This document shows positions 14,670-16,819 of a DNA stretch of 16,819 nt, in pieces; the stretch's first letter is position 1; each line of letters begins with the position of its first letter. This DNA comes from Rickettsia typhi. GTDB lineage: Bacteria; Pseudomonadota; Alphaproteobacteria; Rickettsiales; Deianiraeaceae. The stretch is from NCBI GenBank assembly GCA_945861605.1, contig CAMAVG010000012.1, positions 1-16,819 of the forward strand. The letters are read 5' to 3'. The notes below the pieces were generated by a model, which had not been told where the DNA came from, did not search any database, and saw nothing but the letters and a program-made list of their open reading frames with translations. The position numbers were made by a program, and so were the translations under genes.

Positions 14670-15147
14670 AGCACTTTTTTTGGATAGAGACGGCGTCATA
14701 AACAGGGATTTTGGCTATGTTTTTAAAATTAATGAGCTTGAAATCCTTGATGGAATAATCGCCATTTGCCAAAAAGCACAAAACCTTGGATACAAAATCA
14801 TCGTTGTTACAAATCAATCTGGAATTGGGCGTGGATACTACACTGAAGGCGATTTCTGGAACTTTATGGGGGCGATATCCACAGAATTTGCAAAATACGG
14901 CGTACAGTTTGACGCAATATACTTCTCCCCACATCACCCTGAATCCAAAATTGAGAAATACCAAGTTGGCGAAGAATTTCGCAAACCAAATGCGGGAATG
15001 ATGCTCCAAGCACAAAAAGATTTCAATCTGGATCTTGAAAAATCAATTTTAATTGGCGATAAAACAACCGATATTCAAGCTGGAATGAAGGCGGGAATTG
15101 GCAGAAACATTTTAATTCAAACCAATGTCAATGGCATTTTGCTATAA
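14656..15147 (+). CDS. GmhB-like HAD phosphatase lacking zinc-site cysteines
   Basis: This 163-residue protein is closest to D-glycero-D-manno-heptose-1,7-bisphosphate phosphatase, which acts in ADP-heptose synthesis for LPS core. Motif I FLDRDGVIN holds nucleophile Asp10 and acid/base Asp12. VVTNQSGIGRGYY (residues 50-62) is motif II with its substrate loop, FRKPNAGM carries Arg109 and Lys110, and IGDKTTD (133-139) is motif IV. The zinc-binding Cys-x-His and Cys-x-Cys of E. coli GmhB (C92, H94, C107, C109) correspond to Ser91, His93, Glu106 and Phe108, so no zinc site remains. Activity may persist, since zinc is structural, but related histidinol-phosphate or other sugar phosphates are alternative substrates. 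I leave the symbol blank. It starts inside the EamA gene. Confidence 0.85.
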   Translation: MNINKALFLDRDGVINRDFGYVFKINELEILDGIIAICQKAQNLGYKIIVVTNQSGIGRGYYTEGDFWNFMGAISTEFAKYGVQFDAIYFSPHHPESKIEKYQVGEEFRKPNAGMMLQAQKDFNLDLEKSILIGDKTTDIQAGMKAGIGRNILIQTNVNGILL

Positions 15148-15152
15148 AATTC

Positions 15153-15181
15153 TTGATTATTATACGAATATGGTGTACAAT
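15153..15181 (+). promoter_or_regulatory. Sigma-70-like promoter for manC
   Basis: TTGATT at 15153-15158 and TACAAT at 15176-15181 are exactly 17 bases apart. Transcription would start near 15188, about 18 bases before the manC ATG. This is the clearest standard promoter in the window. Confidence 0.65.
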
Positions 15182-15205
15182 ATTTCAAGTTGAATAAAAT
15201 TGCGA

Positions 15206-16609
15206 ATGAAAATACTGCCTGTAATACTTGCCGGAGGAATTGGAGCAAGGCTTTGGCCTCTTTCAAGTGAAACCACACCCAAGCAGTTTAGCTCCGAAAT
15301 TTCCAACCCCACGCTTTTCCACAAGGCGATACACTTGGTCACAGCACCAGAATTCCTTCCGCCCGTAATTATTGCCAGTAAAAATCACGAACATTTACTT
15401 CAGGAGTTTCTTAAGTCAAACCCCGTCACAGCGGTGATTTTTGAACCGTCATCACGCAATACTGCTCCGGCAATTCTTGCGTGCGCGTTATGGGTTAAGG
15501 AAAACATCGGCGATGAAGTTTCAATGCTAATTTTACCATCGGATCACCTAATATCCAACCAATCGCAGTTTATCCAAGCCATTCAAAATGGCGTTGAGGC
15601 CTCAAAAACCAACATTGTAACATTTGGAGCAAAACCAACCAATGCCCAAACCGGCTACGGATACATTGAAATTCAGGAAGCAAGTTTAAAAAATAATCAC
15701 GCGTTTACAGTTCAAAAATTCACAGAAAAACCAAGCAGGGAAATCGCCGAAATGTTAATGCAAAATCCCAATGTATACTGGAACTGCGGAATTTTTCTTT
15801 TTCACGCCGAAGTTTTCACAAACATTTGCAAGGATTTCATTCCACAAACGCACGAAATTGTCTCAAACGCAATTTCAAACGCAAGCATATCTGGGAATAT
15901 CGTCAACCCTTCAGGCGAATTCTCCAATGCGGCGGCGGAATCAATTGATTACGCAATCCTCCAGCCTGCTTCGATTTCAAACCAAGCAGAGCACAATGTT
16001 TATTTGTGTAAAATGCTTGCAAATTGGTGTGATGTTGGCAATTTTGAATCTCTGCATAATAACTCGCCACAGAATTCACAAAACAACACAATTCATGGAA
16101 ATGTTCACGCAATCGAAACACGCAATTGCTTCATACATAACAACACAGACGGAATTCTCACAACCATTGGCCTCCAAAACACAGCAATTGTACAAACTCC
16201 CAACACAACGCTAATTTTACCGCTGGAGAGGTCTCAAGAAATTAAAAAACTCATCGAAAACTTGCCACAAAGCATACAAAACTCGAATATCATTCAAAGA
16301 CAATGGGGAAGTTATGAAATACTCGCACAAATGCCATATTTCAAAGTCAAAAAACTTGTTGTTTGTGCATCAAAGCATATTTCATTGCAAAGTCACCAGC
16401 ATCGAAGCGAAACATGGGTTGTGATCAAAGGGCAAGCAACTGTATTACGCGATGCCTCAACACTCATATTAAACGAAGGCGAATCAATCTCCATTCCACC
16501 ACACACAAAACACCAGCTTATCAACGAAACCCAAAAAATTTTGGAAATAATCGAAGTTCAAACCGGCTCGTATCTTGAAGAAGACGATATTACACGGTAC
16601 GAAATTTAA
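15206..16609 (+). CDS. manC: Mannose-1-phosphate guanylyltransferase / mannose-6-phosphate isomerase
   Basis: This 467-residue bifunctional enzyme makes GDP-mannose for LPS, capsule or other glycans. The N-terminal nucleotidyltransferase has LAGGIGARLWPLSSETTPKQF (residues 8-28), EPSSRNTAPA, LPSDHL, TGYGYIE and FTEKPS. The usual Arg after WPLS is Ser21. YWNCGIFLF and ESIDYAI are also typical of the ManC/AlgA type. The C-terminal cupin, from about residue 355, carries RQWGSYEIL, SLQSHQHRSETWVVIKG with metal-binding histidines, and IPPHTKH. Length is normal for the two-domain form. I chose the ATG at 15206, 18 bases after the predicted transcription start; a TTG at 15200 is less likely. It does not overlap the upstream gene and has its own promoter. 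Confidence 0.95.
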   Translation: MKILPVILAGGIGARLWPLSSETTPKQFSSEISNPTLFHKAIHLVTAPEFLPPVIIASKNHEHLLQEFLKSNPVTAVIFEPSSRNTAPAILACALWVKENIGDEVSMLILPSDHLISNQSQFIQAIQNGVEASKTNIVTFGAKPTNAQTGYGYIEIQEASLKNNHAFTVQKFTEKPSREIAEMLMQNPNVYWNCGIFLFHAEVFTNICKDFIPQTHEIVSNAISNASISGNIVNPSGEFSNAAAESIDYAILQPASISNQAEHNVYLCKMLANWCDVGNFESLHNNSPQNSQNNTIHGNVHAIETRNCFIHNNTDGILTTIGLQNTAIVQTPNTTLILPLERSQEIKKLIENLPQSIQNSNIIQRQWGSYEILAQMPYFKVKKLVVCASKHISLQSHQHRSETWVVIKGQATVLRDASTLILNEGESISIPPHTKHQLINETQKILEIIEVQTGSYLEEDDITRYEI

Positions 16610-16616
16610 AAATTTC
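16601..16616 (+). terminator. Weak A/T hairpin at the manC stop
   Basis: GAAATTT and AAATTTC can pair around a two-base loop across the manC stop codon. All but two pairs are A-T and there is no T-run, so a terminator role is doubtful. Confidence 0.15.
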
Positions 16617-16681
16617 ACACAAAAACCCCCAAATTCTTCACAATTCCCAACCGCATAATTACTAAAAAAAATAAAAAAAAC

Positions 16682-16711
16682 TTGACAACTGATTTTCCGA
16701 TGTTTTATTGC
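16682..16711 (+). promoter_or_regulatory. Promoter of rpsF
   Basis: A perfect TTGACA at 16682-16687 is followed after 17-18 bases by TTATTG/TATTGC. The CTTGACAACT start is shared with the M23 gene promoter at 6468. It lies about 34 bases before the ATG. Confidence 0.5.
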
Positions 16712-16744
16712 GTTTTAAATCTAAAAGTAGTACAAAAAATTATC

Positions 16745-16819
16745 ATGAGAAAATACGAAGTAGTTTTGCTAATTAATCAAGATGTTCCACACCAAGGTGT
16801 TGCCGTTATTGCAAAAAAA
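16745..16819 (+). CDS. rpsF: Ribosomal protein S6 (5' end, cut by window)
   Basis: Only the first 25 codons are present and the frame runs open off the window. The protein starts MRKYEVVLLINQDVPHQGVA, matching the N-terminus of S6, whose first strand (RKYEVV.L...QD) is well conserved. S6 sits on the 30S platform and pairs with S18; rpsR usually follows and should be next. A clear TTGACA promoter precedes it, as expected for a highly expressed gene, but no Shine-Dalgarno motif is seen (leader ACAAAAAATTATC). Confidence 0.8.
   Translation, partial: MRKYEVVLLINQDVPHQGVAVIAKK

Noticed and set aside
16610..16744. Small RNA or gene in the manC-rpsF spacer
   Set aside because: The spacer is A/C-rich with no strong hairpin or good frame; only the rpsF promoter is supported.
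1..16819. CRISPR arrays, transposons, phage genes, tRNA or rRNA genes
   Set aside because: No regular spaced repeats, transposase-like frames, phage proteins or recognisable RNA-gene structures were seen.

Overview
The window comes from an AT-rich Gram-negative bacterium, most likely an alphaproteobacterium with a modest or reduced genome. The evidence is an ihfA-like gene followed by a merR-like regulator (a common alphaproteobacterial pair), groES/groEL sequences of alphaproteobacterial type, a heat-shock (RpoH-like) promoter rather than a CIRCE element before groES, an SH3_4-type periplasmic protein, and a heme-A pathway farnesyltransferase. LPS/envelope genes (GT9 glycosyltransferase, GmhB-like phosphatase, ManC) show that an outer membrane is made. 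I cannot name the genus. Nearly all genes start without a visible Shine-Dalgarno motif; start codons follow short A/T-rich leaders.

Layout. 1-2912 (+): an unrecognised acidic protein with an internal duplication, then groES-groEL behind a heat-shock promoter and ending in a strong hairpin. 2979-4149 (-): frr-ihf-merR, a tight unit. 4171-4725 (+): a secreted SH3-domain protein whose start lies only 21 bases from the divergent frr start. 4778-6456 (-): yraN-ybgC-ctaB. 6563-8432 (+): an M23 (LytM) peptidase one base upstream of an RsuA/RluB-type pseudouridine synthase. 8374-11553 (-): two tiny membrane proteins, oligoendopeptidase F and a GT9 glycosyltransferase, whose 3' end overlaps the pseudouridine synthase gene tail to tail. 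11661-16609 (+): a HAD phosphatase gene broken by one in-frame stop, an AGCS sodium:alanine symporter, an EamA transporter, a GmhB-like phosphatase and mannose-1-phosphate guanylyltransferase. 16745 to the end (+): the start of rpsF.

How the genes fit together. Most are housekeeping genes: protein folding (groESL), ribosome recycling (frr), nucleoid/DNA bending (ihf-like), rRNA modification, heme A synthesis, peptide turnover and amino-acid uptake. A second theme is the envelope: SH3 protein, LytM peptidase, YbgC, GT9, GmhB-like and ManC.

I found no CRISPR array, transposase, phage gene or RNA gene, and no clear new defence or mobile system. The points most worth a second look are a near-identical palindromic repeat at both spaced convergent gene junctions, the promoter-like block shared by the unknown first gene and groES, the IHF-like protein without the conserved DNA-intercalating arm motif, the GmhB-like enzyme without its zinc cysteines, the nonsense-interrupted HAD gene and the lack of Shine-Dalgarno sequences.
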